A stretch of DNA of 64,000 nt from Thalassospira xiamenensis M-5 = DSM 17429. Lineage in GTDB: Bacteria > Pseudomonadota > Alphaproteobacteria > Rhodospirillales > Thalassospiraceae. The stretch is taken from positions 4,224,001 to 4,288,000 of the forward strand of contig NZ_CP004388.1 of assembly GCF_000300235.2 (NCBI RefSeq). The letters are read 5' to 3'. The translations under genes were made by a program, and so were the position numbers. Shown here piece by piece: positions 43,800 through 52,139 of this stretch. The notes under the pieces were generated by a model. That model had not been told where the DNA came from, searched no databases, and saw only the letters and a program-made list of their open reading frames with translations. Numbering within the stretch: the first letter of the stretch is position 1; the number at the start of each line of letters is the position of its first letter.

Positions 43800-44790
43800 A
43801 GGCTCAATGCCCCGCCCGGCCAAAACACGGGCCTCCAACAGCCCCACCAACGAACGATCCACTGACAGCCACAGGCTTACCGCCCGCTCCAGTCCCATCC
43901 GCCAATTGCATGACCACCGAGCCCCGACAAACCTCGGGCCTCCACCATCCTCGCCAGCAGACGGTCCACAACCTCGCTGCCCGCTACGGCCCGTTCCGGC
44001 AAATCCATGACCACGAAGCCCGGAAAAACCTCGGCTTCCATCAACGTCGCAACAGACGACCATCAGGCTCAAGGCCTGCTCCACGACCACTTCCGGCGAT
44101 GCAGGACTTTCGGCAACTCTGGACAAATCCCGGACTTTCGCCACCCTCGCCGACAGACGGCCTTCTGACGAATGCCCCACCTGTCAACCGCTGGCGGATC
44201 ACGACCCAATGCTGCCCTGCTGCCTCTTCCGGCAAATCCTCCACGACGACTGGCGATGCGGAACTTCCAGCACCCCTCGACAAATCTCGGGCCTCCATCG
44301 GCCCCACCACCAGACGGTCCACTGACGGCCCACCGACGGCCAACGACCTCACTGCCCGCTCCGGCCCCTTTCGGCAATGCCAGGACCACCAAGCCCGGAC
44401 AAACCTCGGGCCTCCAGCAACCACGCCAACTGACGACCAACGGACCGCCCATAACCTCGCTGCCCGCTCCGACCCCTTTCGCCAATCCCATGACCACCGA
44501 CGCCGGACAAACCTCGGACCTCCAGCAACCACGCCAACTGGCGTCCCACGGACCGCCCACCGGCTCTTTGCCGCCTCGATCACCGTCCGGCCAAGGCGGC
44601 AACCTGCCACCCCGACATCCAGACACACCTCGGGCGTTCGCCATTTTCACCAGTAGACACTCTTCGGGCGTACTGCCCCCAACCTGCCCACCGCTGACGG
44701 GCCACAAATCCCCGCCGCCACTGCTGCCATTGCTGCCGCTTCCGGCAAATTCGGGGTCCGTTCCCCGACAAGACGCACCTCTCCCGTCAT
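43800..44790. repeat. Degenerate C-rich tandem repeat array in a gene-free region
   Basis: About eight diverged units, each opening with a form of GACAAACCTCGGGCCTCCA. The first bases of this block occur at about 43926, 44023, 44122, 44279, 44398, 44506 and 44622, with a weaker copy near 43818. Unit lengths are 97, 99, 157, 119, 108 and 116 bases. A second block, CTGCCCGCTCCGGCCCCTTT, recurs in the middle of the units, then a CCATGACCACCGA-like end. The units at 44398 and 44506 are most alike. The plus strand is strongly C-skewed (27 C to 11 G in 44401-44460). Unit lengths are mostly not multiples of three, and all frames of both strands give low-complexity translation, so it is not a protein gene. 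It lies between the 3' ends of two convergent genes. Confidence 0.8.
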
Positions 44791-44948
44791 GACAAATAAG
44801 CGTTTTCGAAACCTGTTAGCACCAACGCGGAATGCCGCCGTAATGGCTTCGCCATCCGCCGATGAGCATCCTGCGGATTGCCCCGCGACCCTGCCTCAAT
44901 CTTTGTCCCTGCATCCCGATCACCTCTTTGATTCCGCCCCAAACGCAA

Positions 44949-44983
44949 AAACCCGCGAGGCGCACAAGGCGCTTCGCGAGTTT
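44949..44983 (-). terminator. Minus-strand intrinsic terminator downstream of the thioesterase
   Basis: AAACCCGCGAGGCGC pairs with GCGCTTCGCGAGTTT (one mismatch, one wobble; five-base loop). Read on the minus strand it ends in GGGTTTTTGCG, a T-run suited to termination. It lies 144 bases past the thioesterase stop and could instead end a small RNA that starts near 45010, where TTGATT and CATAAG lie 17 bases apart. Confidence 0.7.
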
Positions 44984-45126
44984 CGGTCCGGGTGCATTTC
45001 TCCCGTTGACTTTGTCCTTATGCCACAATGAAAAGAACAAATCAAGAACTTTTTGAAAAAACTTTATACCCGGTCAGAAAGGCGGAGCATGCAACCATCC
45101 GGGGCCGTCCTGTATTTTCATAAACC

Positions 45127-45576
45127 CTATGCGTCGCGCGGCACCCCGTTCGGGTCCTCGCTGCCGCGATGGTATTTGAAGGTGCCGGTCGCGGTTGCAA
45201 TCACCTCGCCCGCCGCGTTATAGGCCGTGGCTTCGGTAAAGACGATCTTGCGCCCGCCGCCCTGTTTGCGTCCCTCAACCCGCACCGTGCCGCCGGTTGC
45301 CATCCCGATGAAATTGGTCGTCAGTGACAGGGTCAGCGATTTGCGGACATTCCCCGGAACAGCGCAGTAACAGACGGCACAGCCCGACGCCGTGTCCATC
45401 AGGGTCGCAATCACGCCACCATGCAGGATGCCCGCCCGATTGCGGTGATGATCCCTGATTTCAAGCTCGACCACGGCACGGTCTTCTTCCCATTCAACAA
45501 CCTGATAGCCCAGATAAGCCTGAAGCCCGCTACCATGCGCCTGTTCCCAGGCAAGATTGTCATCCACATCACTCAT
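45127..45576 (-). CDS. PaaI-family hot-dog thioesterase
   Basis: A 149-residue PaaI/YdiI-type thioesterase: HRNRAGILHGGVIATLMDTASGCAV is the catalytic helix with the HGG motif and the Asp that acts as nucleophile or base, and SLTTNFIGMATGGTVRVEGRKQGGGRKIVFTEATAYNAAGEVIATATGTFKY follows. It hydrolyses small aryl- or acyl-CoA thioesters. I start at ATG 45576 (AAGG ahead); an earlier in-frame start at 45642 precedes a stretch without family match. It converges with the aldehyde dehydrogenase across the repeat array and is divergent from the small ORF at 45811. Confidence 0.88.
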   Translation of the reverse strand: MSDVDDNLAWEQAHGSGLQAYLGYQVVEWEEDRAVVELEIRDHHRNRAGILHGGVIATLMDTASGCAVCYCAVPGNVRKSLTLSLTTNFIGMATGGTVRVEGRKQGGGRKIVFTEATAYNAAGEVIATATGTFKYHRGSEDPNGVPRDA

Positions 45577-45670
45577 GTCGCCGACCTTTGCGTAAATCCT
45601 GTTTGCCAATCTATAGCAGATAAATCCAACATTTTGGACCATGCGAGTTTGGCAATAGATTGTGCATTGC

Positions 45671-45707
45671 GATATAAGTTAATCAATCAATATCAATTAC
45701 TTATATC
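45671..45707. promoter_or_regulatory. Long AT-rich inverted repeat in the thioesterase/small-ORF spacer
   Basis: GATATAAGT (45671-45679) and ACTTATATC (45699-45707) are perfect nine-base arms around a 19-base spacer; adding the neighbouring bases nearly lengthens them to twelve. The spacer holds repeated ATCAA steps. It lies 95 bases from the thioesterase start and 104 bases from the small ORF, so it is a candidate operator for one of them. Confidence 0.5.
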
Positions 45708-45810
45708 TATCGTTCTCCAAACAAGAAGGGGATAGCGGTGAAACGAGAATAGTGGGTTCAAACGGCTTCTGGTACATTTGAAATCACCCCAGACGCAAAG
45801 GAACCTAACC

Positions 45811-45987
45811 ATGGCAACGCTTGCACTTAAAGACACCACCACCATCGAACGCGAAGTTCGCGTCAACTGGTTCACCAACCTTGTTCATGCGCTTCAGGTC
45901 GCCGTGATCATGAAATCGTCGAAAGCACGCACCCATGATGAACTGATGACCGAATGGAACAATGCATGGCGTCAGGTCGAGGGCTAA
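45811..45987 (+). CDS. Orphan small protein, 58 aa
   Basis: A 58-residue protein with no signal peptide or recognised domain: an N-terminal hydrophilic part, then an amphipathic helix WFTNLVHALQVAVIMKSSKAR and an acidic/aromatic end DELMTEWNNAWRQVEG. I start at ATG 45811, which has AAAGGA eight bases ahead; the reading frame reaches back to 45778 without a ribosome site. The stop lies within a GAGGGC/GCCCTC hairpin (45979-45996). I do not recognise it. The size, clean ribosome site and AT-rich upstream palindrome support a real gene. Confidence 0.6.
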   Translation: MATLALKDTTTIEREVRVNWFTNLVHALQVAVIMKSSKARTHDELMTEWNNAWRQVEG

Positions 45988-46060
45988 TTCGCCCTCTCTG
46001 ACCCTGCGGGTTTGAGGATTGGCATCCAAAAGATGCTGACAATTCATCGCCCTTGACGGT

Positions 46061-46088
46061 TTCAACCAAACAACCGAAAACGGTTGAA
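46061..46088. promoter_or_regulatory. Inverted repeat overlapping the start codon of a LysR gene
   Basis: TTCAACC (46061-46067) and GGTTGAA (46082-46088) are perfect seven-base arms; the last base is the A of the ATG at 46088. No Shine-Dalgarno sequence is visible between them. Likely autoregulatory operator or mRNA hairpin. Confidence 0.5.
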
Positions 46089-47020
46089 TGCAAAAGTTTG
46101 ATATCGTCACGATCCGGTTGTTTGTCGCCATTGTGCGCGCCGGAAGCATCAATGAGGCCGCCCGGCGCGAACATATCGCGACATCGGCTGTAAGTCGCCG
46201 CATCGGTGAACTTGAAGCCATGCTTGGCGTCAAGCTGCTGCGCCGTCTGCCCCGCGGTGTCGAACCGACGGAAGAAGGTGCGATTTTCGCGCGCTACGGC
46301 GAAAAGCTTCTGGGTGATCTTAATCACCTGTCAAACGAGCTGCGCGATTTCAATACCGGCGAAAAAGGCAAGATCTATCTTGCTGCCGTAACCTCGGCAA
46401 TCCTCACCGGACTGCCTGCTTTTCTGGCCGATTTTCAACGTGATTTCCCCGATGTGACCGTCGATGTCCGTGAACTGACATCTCGCGAGTCATCCGATGC
46501 CGTCCGCGAAGGTCGTGCCGATCTGGCGATCATGGCCGATAACGGCCCGTGTCAGGGTTTGTCGAACCACGTCTTTTGCGACGACCCGATCTGGGTTGTG
46601 ACGCCCAAGGGCCATCCGTTGATCCCCGATCCATCCAATCCGGCCCCGGTTACCTTTGCCGAAGCCGCAAAATACGACATCATTTCCCTGCACGAGGGCG
46701 GCGTGATTGATGATCTGATCAGCGAGGCGGCGGGCAAACTGCATCACGACATGCATCCGCATATCAAGGTCATGCGTTTTGGCTCCTTGCGCCAGATGAT
46801 CGCCGCCGGACTTGGCATCGGCTTCCTGCGGCAAAGCTCGGTTGCCGGTTACATTGACCACATGAATATTTCCGGCGCGCCGATTGCCGATAGCTGGGCC
46901 AAACGCCAGTTGCTGATCGTGCATGACGGCGAGGATACCCTGACCAGTTCGGCCAAAATATTCCGGGACTATCTGTTAAAGAAATCGTCCGAAACAACAG
47001 TCAAACCGGGTCTTGGCTGA
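46088..47020 (+). CDS. LysR-family regulator
   Basis: A 310-residue LysR regulator: MQKFDIVTIRLFVAIVRAGSINEAARREHIATSAVSRRIGELEAMLGVKLLRR is the winged helix, with a normal two-lobe effector domain (LAIMADNGPC, DPIWVVTPKGHPL). Family spacing supports the start at 46088, though no ribosome site lies ahead and the ATG falls in an inverted repeat, so weak or regulated initiation is likely. Its target is not obvious: the small ORF and the CbiX-like gene are neighbours, the latter convergent. Confidence 0.88.
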   Translation: MQKFDIVTIRLFVAIVRAGSINEAARREHIATSAVSRRIGELEAMLGVKLLRRLPRGVEPTEEGAIFARYGEKLLGDLNHLSNELRDFNTGEKGKIYLAAVTSAILTGLPAFLADFQRDFPDVTVDVRELTSRESSDAVREGRADLAIMADNGPCQGLSNHVFCDDPIWVVTPKGHPLIPDPSNPAPVTFAEAAKYDIISLHEGGVIDDLISEAAGKLHHDMHPHIKVMRFGSLRQMIAAGLGIGFLRQSSVAGYIDHMNISGAPIADSWAKRQLLIVHDGEDTLTSSAKIFRDYLLKKSSETTVKPGLG

Positions 47021-47030
47021 TCACGCCATT

Positions 47031-47834
47031 TTATACAATGGCTGCACTGCTTGCGGCATGGCCGTCTTTGGCATTCACGCTTAACCGCAGATTTGGCCTG
47101 CCCATTTCAGTCCGGACGTATTTTGCGGCTTCCTTCAGGATCAAGTCGGGTAATTCGGCCCACTCGCCAATCGGATCAAGTATCTCAATGGCTTCATCGG
47201 GTTGCCCGGCAATCATTTCCGGCAGATCGGTGGTGGCGTGCGTGCCGCCGCCAGCCAGCATCGGAACAATCACAGCCCGTTTGCGCGAGCCAATTTTCCG
47301 CCAATCGCGAAGGGACGGGTTGCCTTCGATATTTCCAATGCAAATTTCTGCATCGGGGCAGAACTGACCCACTTCATTGGCAAGCCTGACGGTTTCCGGC
47401 AATGCTTTGGTCAGGGTTTTCAGGCCATGCGGCACAAGAAATACCGACGTTTCCGAACAATCCCAGCCACGCCGCACCATCGCGGAATTCACATGACGTG
47501 AAACCATCTCCGCAAAACCGGGCAAATTGATTGCAGGCGGCAGAATTACCGCACGATCAAGTCCGGCATCACGCAAATTGCGCGGCAATTCCTGAAACAC
47601 CAGATAACCTTCACTGAAAAACAGCGGAAAGACGATCAGTTCGCTGGCGGCGTGATTGCGTTTCAGCTTTGCCAATTGATCCGCAACCGAAGGCTGGCTG
47701 CGCATATAGCCATGATGCACAAAACCAGCCCAATGGTCGCGCACGGCTTCTGCCAGTGTTCCCGCAGGATCACCGCCATTACCACTGTTACCGTGCGACA
47801 CAATCATCAGGGTCGGCATATCGAATTCCGCCAT
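47031..47834 (-). CDS. CbiX/SirB-family (chelatase-fold) protein
   Basis: A 267-residue protein of the CbiX class (sirohydrochlorin cobalto-/ferrochelatase fold), with the N-terminal IVSHGNSGNGG and the second half VFLVPHGLKT, each carrying a His of the type that binds the metal in CbiX. CbiX inserts cobalt or iron into sirohydrochlorin. Here no cobalamin gene lies near, so the metal and substrate are uncertain. The start may be 47834 or 47819; neither has a perfect ribosome site. Confidence 0.7.
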   Translation of the reverse strand: MAEFDMPTLMIVSHGNSGNGGDPAGTLAEAVRDHWAGFVHHGYMRSQPSVADQLAKLKRNHAASELIVFPLFFSEGYLVFQELPRNLRDAGLDRAVILPPAINLPGFAEMVSRHVNSAMVRRGWDCSETSVFLVPHGLKTLTKALPETVRLANEVGQFCPDAEICIGNIEGNPSLRDWRKIGSRKRAVIVPMLAGGGTHATTDLPEMIAGQPDEAIEILDPIGEWAELPDLILKEAAKYVRTEMGRPNLRLSVNAKDGHAASSAAIV

Positions 47835-47915
47835 GTCCTTGAACAGTTCCAAAGCTGGTTCAGATCTAAAGCTTTGTACGGACCTCGCAAGAGATCGGAT
47901 TTCACCACAGGCAGA

Positions 47916-48827
47916 TTATTGTACCAGATCCCAACGCGGTTGCCCGCCAAACCGGTCATAAAGAAAATCAACCAGAAGCCGGATACGCGCCGATAACTGC
48001 CGACTGGGCGGATACAACAGATACAGGAAAAGCTCTGGCGAGGTATAATCACACAAAACACTGACAAGATTGCCGCTTTGCAAATCCGGACCGGCGATAA
48101 AGGTCGGCAATAATGCCAATCCGAGATCAGCCAGGGCTGCATCACGCAGAACCTCGGCATTGTTGCAGCAGAACACGCCATTCACCTGCACCGAAACCGG
48201 TCCGTCCGGTCCGGTCATCTTCCAGCTCGACCCGGCGGGCAAGCTACCGTAATGCAAACAAGGCAAGGTTGCCAGATCACGGGGCGATACAGGTTCGCCA
48301 TGCTTTCGGATGAATTCCGGCGATGCACACAGAACCCGGTTCATCGGAATGATTTCGTGATCAATCAGTGCCAATGTCTCGCTTGGCTGACTGATCCGCA
48401 CCGTCATGTCGTAACCATCAGCAACCGGATCGATGAACCGGTCCGAAAGTGCCAGCTCCACCCGTATTTCAGGGTATTCACGGGCAAAATCGACCAAAGC
48501 AGGCCCCAGATGCAGGGTGCCAAAGGACATCGGCGCATTGATGCGAATATCCCCCGACGGGGTTGCGCGGTTTTCACGAATGGCTTCTTCTGCTTCGTGC
48601 AAATCGGCCAAAACAGCCTTGGCCCGGTCATAAAAAGCGCGCCCGCTTGGCGTGACAGCAACCTGACGGGTCGTACGGTTCAAAAGCTGCACGCCCAGGT
48701 CTTCTTCAAGTGCAATAACAGCGCGGTTAACCTGGGACCGTGATTGCCCGATGGCACGTGCCGCGGCGGCAAAGCTTCCTTCATCAACCACTTTTACAAA
48801 GGTTTGCAAGCTTACCAGCTTGTCCAT
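47916..48827 (-). CDS. LysR-family regulator of the pirin operon
   Basis: A 303-residue LysR protein: MDKLVSLQTFVKVVDEGSFAAAARAIGQSRSQVNRAVIALEEDLGVQLLNR, followed by an effector domain (GDIRINAPMSFGTLHLGPAL). I start at ATG 48827, which has GGAG seven bases ahead; the frame extends far upstream across the pirin promoter and is not coding there. The gene is divergent from pirin-DoxX across 138 bases holding a perfect TGTCGCA palindrome, its probable operator. Confidence 0.9.
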   Translation of the reverse strand: MDKLVSLQTFVKVVDEGSFAAAARAIGQSRSQVNRAVIALEEDLGVQLLNRTTRQVAVTPSGRAFYDRAKAVLADLHEAEEAIRENRATPSGDIRINAPMSFGTLHLGPALVDFAREYPEIRVELALSDRFIDPVADGYDMTVRISQPSETLALIDHEIIPMNRVLCASPEFIRKHGEPVSPRDLATLPCLHYGSLPAGSSWKMTGPDGPVSVQVNGVFCCNNAEVLRDAALADLGLALLPTFIAGPDLQSGNLVSVLCDYTSPELFLYLLYPPSRQLSARIRLLVDFLYDRFGGQPRWDLVQ

Positions 48828-48860
48828 CCGAACGCTCCATCTGGCGAAGGTCACAACAAT

Positions 48861-48879
48861 TGTCGCATAATCTGCGACA
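48861..48879. promoter_or_regulatory. LysR-type operator palindrome TGTCGCA-N5-TGCGACA
   Basis: Perfect seven-base arms with a five-base spacer (48861-48879) between the divergent lysR and pirin genes. A second TTGTC half-site lies at about 48899. The spacing and symmetry match LysR-type T-N11-A operators. Confidence 0.65.
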
Positions 48880-48965
48880 GTATGCACATTTTTACGATAA
48901 TTGTCACTTTCGCCGAAAAGCGTATTCTGGCTCCAACAAACGACAACCCAGCGATGGAGACCAAC

Positions 48966-49667
48966 ATGATTACCAAGATCGAATCTGCCGACCGTGGCCG
49001 CGCCCAGTTTGGCTGGCTTGACTCCCATCACACTTTTTCCTTCGGTCACTATTACGACCCGAAACGGATGGGCTGGGGCCCGCTGCGCGTGATTAACGAA
49101 GACCGGGTTATCCCCGGTGCCGGTTTCGACACGCACGGCCACAAGGATATGGAAATCATTTCCTATGTGCTTGATGGCGCGCTTGAACACAAAGACAGCC
49201 TTGGCACCGGTTCCGTTATCCGTCCGGGCCGCCTGCAACGCATGACTGCCGGTACCGGCATCCGTCATTCGGAATACAACCATTCCAAGGAGAAGCCGGT
49301 TCATTTCCTGCAAATCTGGGTCATACCCGAAGCCGCGAACCTCGAACCGGGTTACGAGGAAAAGGAAATCGCACGTTCCGATACGGGTTCGGGCCTGTCA
49401 CTGATCGGCAGCCGCACCGGCCGGGATGGATCGATCACCATTCATCAGGATGTTGACCTTTACGTTGCCCATCTGGGTGAAGGTGAAACGGCATCCCACA
49501 AAATCGAAACGGGCCGGATTGCCTGGGTTCAGGTGGCACGCGGCATGCTGAGCGTTAATGGCGAAACCCTGAAGGCCGGCGATGGTGCCGCCATCCGGGA
49601 CGAAGACGAACTTGTCTTCACCGACGCAACCGAAGCCGAAGCTCTTGTTTTTGACATGGTCGCCTGA
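48966..49667 (+). CDS. Pirin-family protein
   Basis: A 233-residue bicupin of the pirin family. The metal site shows HTFSFGHYYDP, then FDTHGHKDMEIISYVLDG with two histidines, and MTAGTGIRHSEYNHS with His and Glu; together these supply the usual three His and one Glu of the N-terminal cupin. Some pirins are quercetinases or redox sensors. GGAG ahead of ATG 48966 fixes the start. It is followed after 38 bases by a DoxX gene, a common pair under one LysR regulator. Confidence 0.9.
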   Translation: MITKIESADRGRAQFGWLDSHHTFSFGHYYDPKRMGWGPLRVINEDRVIPGAGFDTHGHKDMEIISYVLDGALEHKDSLGTGSVIRPGRLQRMTAGTGIRHSEYNHSKEKPVHFLQIWVIPEAANLEPGYEEKEIARSDTGSGLSLIGSRTGRDGSITIHQDVDLYVAHLGEGETASHKIETGRIAWVQVARGMLSVNGETLKAGDGAAIRDEDELVFTDATEAEALVFDMVA

Positions 49668-49705
49668 GCCGGTCTTCCGGTCCGACCCTTCAAAGGAAAA
49701 CGAAT

Positions 49706-50176
49706 ATGTCGTCCCTTGAATGCTCCAAACCACGTCCAATTATCCCGGCCCTTGGCAATCTGTGGGCTGCCCTTGAACCTCTTTCACCCGTGATCGTCCG
49801 CGTCACCACGGGTCTTCTTCTGGTCCCGCACGGTGCCCAGAAACTGTTTGGTGCCTTTGGTGGCTATGGCCTTGAAGGTACGGCTGGCTGGCTTGAAAGC
49901 ATCGGCTTTGCCCCGGGCTTCCTGTTTGCCCTTCTGATCGGGCTTCTGGAATTCGTGGGCGGCCTGATGCTGACTGTGGGCCTTCTGACCCGTCCGGTTG
50001 CCGCCGCTGTGATTGCCTTTATGGCTGTTGCGGTCACCATTCATCTGCCCAACGGGTATGCATGGAACAATGCCGGGTTTGAAATGCCGGTCTTCTGGGG
50101 CCTGATGGCACTTTCGGTTCTGATCCGTGGCGGCGGAAAATATTCGATCGATCGCAAGATTGGTATCGAATTCTGA
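49706..50176 (+). CDS. DoxX-family membrane protein
   Basis: A 156-residue membrane protein with four helices and the DoxX core GLLLVPHGAQKLFGAFGG, LESIGFAPGFLFALLIGLLEFVGGLMLTVGLLTRP and AVAVTIHLPNGY. DoxX proteins are membrane subunits implicated in quinone or thiosulfate oxidation and redox defence. It is the second gene of the pirin operon, ended by a strong terminator. Confidence 0.88.
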   Translation: MSSLECSKPRPIIPALGNLWAALEPLSPVIVRVTTGLLLVPHGAQKLFGAFGGYGLEGTAGWLESIGFAPGFLFALLIGLLEFVGGLMLTVGLLTRPVAAAVIAFMAVAVTIHLPNGYAWNNAGFEMPVFWGLMALSVLIRGGGKYSIDRKIGIEF

Positions 50177-50227
50177 TCCTGCTCACTCCAACGCAACGAC
50201 CTTCCCTCTTCCCTGAACAACGACTTC

Positions 50228-50256
50228 GGGCTGCCTTTACCGGCAGCCCTTTTTTG
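50228..50256 (+). terminator. Intrinsic terminator after the pirin-DoxX operon
   Basis: A perfect eight-base stem GGGCTGCC/GGCAGCCC with a six-base loop is followed by seven T. It lies 51 bases beyond the DoxX stop. After it, until the receiver gene at 50386, is an AT-rich promoter stretch with the palindrome CCTATATAGG. Confidence 0.92.
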
Positions 50257-50385
50257 TTTCCCTCCCTATATAGGGATATGTGGCTCTTCTCAATCGACGT
50301 AACATCCACACATAAAAGACTGCCAACTGAACCAGTATTTTGATCAACCGGTCTTCAGGAAACCATTACGGTCAGAGTTTGAGAA

Positions 50386-50856
50386 ATGAACGCGATAAAA
50401 TCCAATAGCCATAATGATATTGCCATTGCCGATGGCTTGCGTCGCTGTAAGGGTGACAATGCTTTTGGCAAACCGAACGCGCAGAAAAAGTTCCTGATCG
50501 TGGACGACAGTATCGAAGTCCGCTTCTCTATACGTCGGATTTTGCGCAGCGGCGGAGCACAATCCGTCGATGTTGCAGAAAACGGTGAAACCGCACTTCA
50601 GATGATGGCGCAACTGTCGCGAAAACAGCAAAGCTATGACGTCATACTGATTGATTACATGATGCCCGGCATGTCGGGGATCGAAACGCTCTATGAAATC
50701 AAACGCCGACAAATCAAACATGCAGAAGGCACCCGCATGATCATGCTGACCGGCTTTTTTGATCCGGATATGGGCAAAGAAGCCGTATCGGTAGGAGCCG
50801 CATTTGTATTGTCAAAACCCTGCGATGCTGCCAGCCTGATGGCAGCAATTGCCTGA
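50386..50856 (+). CDS. Stand-alone response-regulator receiver
   Basis: A 156-residue protein: about 34 N-terminal residues, then a complete receiver (KKFLIVDDS, phosphorylated Asp90 in ILIDYMMPGMSG, MIMLTGFF, switch Lys in VLSKPC). There is no output domain. It lies just ahead of the REC-HDOD gene and on the opposite strand to the sensor kinase at 52140. Single receivers often act as phosphate sinks or by protein contact. Confidence 0.9.
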   Translation: MNAIKSNSHNDIAIADGLRRCKGDNAFGKPNAQKKFLIVDDSIEVRFSIRRILRSGGAQSVDVAENGETALQMMAQLSRKQQSYDVILIDYMMPGMSGIETLYEIKRRQIKHAEGTRMIMLTGFFDPDMGKEAVSVGAAFVLSKPCDAASLMAAIA

Positions 50857-50878
50857 ACCCTTCCGCGAAGGAGCCGGG

Positions 50879-52093
50879 ATGCCAGAAAGCGCTTCAATCA
50901 TTTTCGTCGATGATGATCCCCATGTCCTCAGCGGATTACGCCGCCGTATTGTATCCAAACGCCCGAATTGGAAACTGCGGTTTTGCACCAGCGGCGCAGA
51001 AGCACTCGTAAATCTGGATCAGCATAGTGCAGATGTCATTGTTTCGGACATGCGCATGCCCGAGATGGACGGGGCAGAATTGCTTCGGTCTGTTGCCCGG
51101 AAATATCCGGATACCGCACGCATCCTTCTTTCCGGCTACGCCGATGAACAGGCTATCCAGACCGGTCTTGCGGCAACCCATCATTTCCTGATGAAACCCT
51201 GCAGCGATCAGGAAGTTATTCATGCCATCGAACGTGGCCTGATACTGCGCAACTATCTGCGAGACCCCCAGCTGATCAATATTCTGTACCGCATGCCTGC
51301 TGAACTTGTCTGGCCCCCGGTGTTTTACCGGCTTCATGCAATTCTGCAATATAAGGGACCACACAGTCAGAACGAACTACAGGAATTCTCCTTTGAAAAT
51401 CCTGGTTTTATTATGCTGGTATGCGAAATGGCGCGGCGCGAAAAGCTGATCCTGCCAACAGAGGGTCCGGATCTCGTTACCCTGATTGACCTGTTCGGTC
51501 TTGAAACCATCAAGGCACTATGTGTCATTTGGACCTTGCATGGACAGCAAACCAGATTTGATCCTGACAATATCGACCAGCCAATAGATCGCTGCCTCAT
51601 TCTGGGCAATATGGCGGCCGGGATCGCAAAACTTGAAGGCATGCCCTCAGAAACAATTGATCTGATTCGGGCAGCAGCATTGCTGTGTCATATCGGCCTG
51701 AATGTGATGGAGCATGTAATACCTGATCAGGTTGCTTTAAGCCGCAAGCAGGCCGACGACGATCAATGCGATATCATTTCCACTGAGATCGGCGAGATTG
51801 GAGTGTCTCATCCTGCCGTATCGGCATGCTTGGCCGCTCTCTGGGGTTTTAAACACGAAATTGTCGAAAACATTGCTTTTCATCATCGCCCCGAAGCTGC
51901 GCCAACCCGTGACTCGCTGTCTCTTTTGATCGTTTATGCAGCCCAGCATTTTGCCCGCAAGTTTGGCAATGACCGTCATACCCGGGCGGCAAAATATGAT
52001 CGCGCTTCGGGTTTCATCGCCCATTGTGATGCCCAGCAAAAATGGGCGAATTGGGAACGTCATTGTGCCCCACTTGGCGATAACCAAGCCTGA
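50879..52093 (+). CDS. Response regulator with HDOD output domain
   Basis: A 404-residue protein: receiver at 1-125 (IIFVDDDPH, Asp57 in VIVSDMRMPEMDG, Lys near 105 in LMKPC) and an HDOD-like domain at about 180-390 (EFSFENPGFIMLVCEMARREK, AAALLCHIGLNVMEHVI, FHHRPEAAPT). HDOD domains resemble HD phosphodiesterases but lack the metal site, and often regulate c-di-GMP or stress circuits. I use ATG 50879, with AAGGAG six bases ahead; the frame extends back to 50849. It follows the lone receiver by 22 bases. Confidence 0.88.
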   Translation: MPESASIIFVDDDPHVLSGLRRRIVSKRPNWKLRFCTSGAEALVNLDQHSADVIVSDMRMPEMDGAELLRSVARKYPDTARILLSGYADEQAIQTGLAATHHFLMKPCSDQEVIHAIERGLILRNYLRDPQLINILYRMPAELVWPPVFYRLHAILQYKGPHSQNELQEFSFENPGFIMLVCEMARREKLILPTEGPDLVTLIDLFGLETIKALCVIWTLHGQQTRFDPDNIDQPIDRCLILGNMAAGIAKLEGMPSETIDLIRAAALLCHIGLNVMEHVIPDQVALSRKQADDDQCDIISTEIGEIGVSHPAVSACLAALWGFKHEIVENIAFHHRPEAAPTRDSLSLLIVYAAQHFARKFGNDRHTRAAKYDRASGFIAHCDAQQKWANWERHCAPLGDNQA

Positions 52094-52139
52094 CCAATCA
52101 CCTTCCATCTCAGTCAAACGATGCCAACGGCCATGAACA

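Noticed and set aside
43910-44792. Long open frames on both strands (proline/arginine-rich) across the repeat array
   Set aside because: All frames are open because the DNA is C-rich and repeated; the unit lengths are mostly not multiples of three, so no frame is kept from unit to unit, and there is no ribosome site.
44816-45040. Minus-strand ORF of 74 residues
   Set aside because: It spans a strong terminator hairpin and has no ribosome site or family match.
45680-45700. FNR-type box in the AT-rich inverted repeat
   Set aside because: The repeated ATCAA steps are not arranged as TTGAT-N4-ATCAA.
47835-47915. Cobalamin riboswitch ahead of the CbiX-like gene
   Set aside because: The space is only 81 bases and no B12-box-like sequence is visible.
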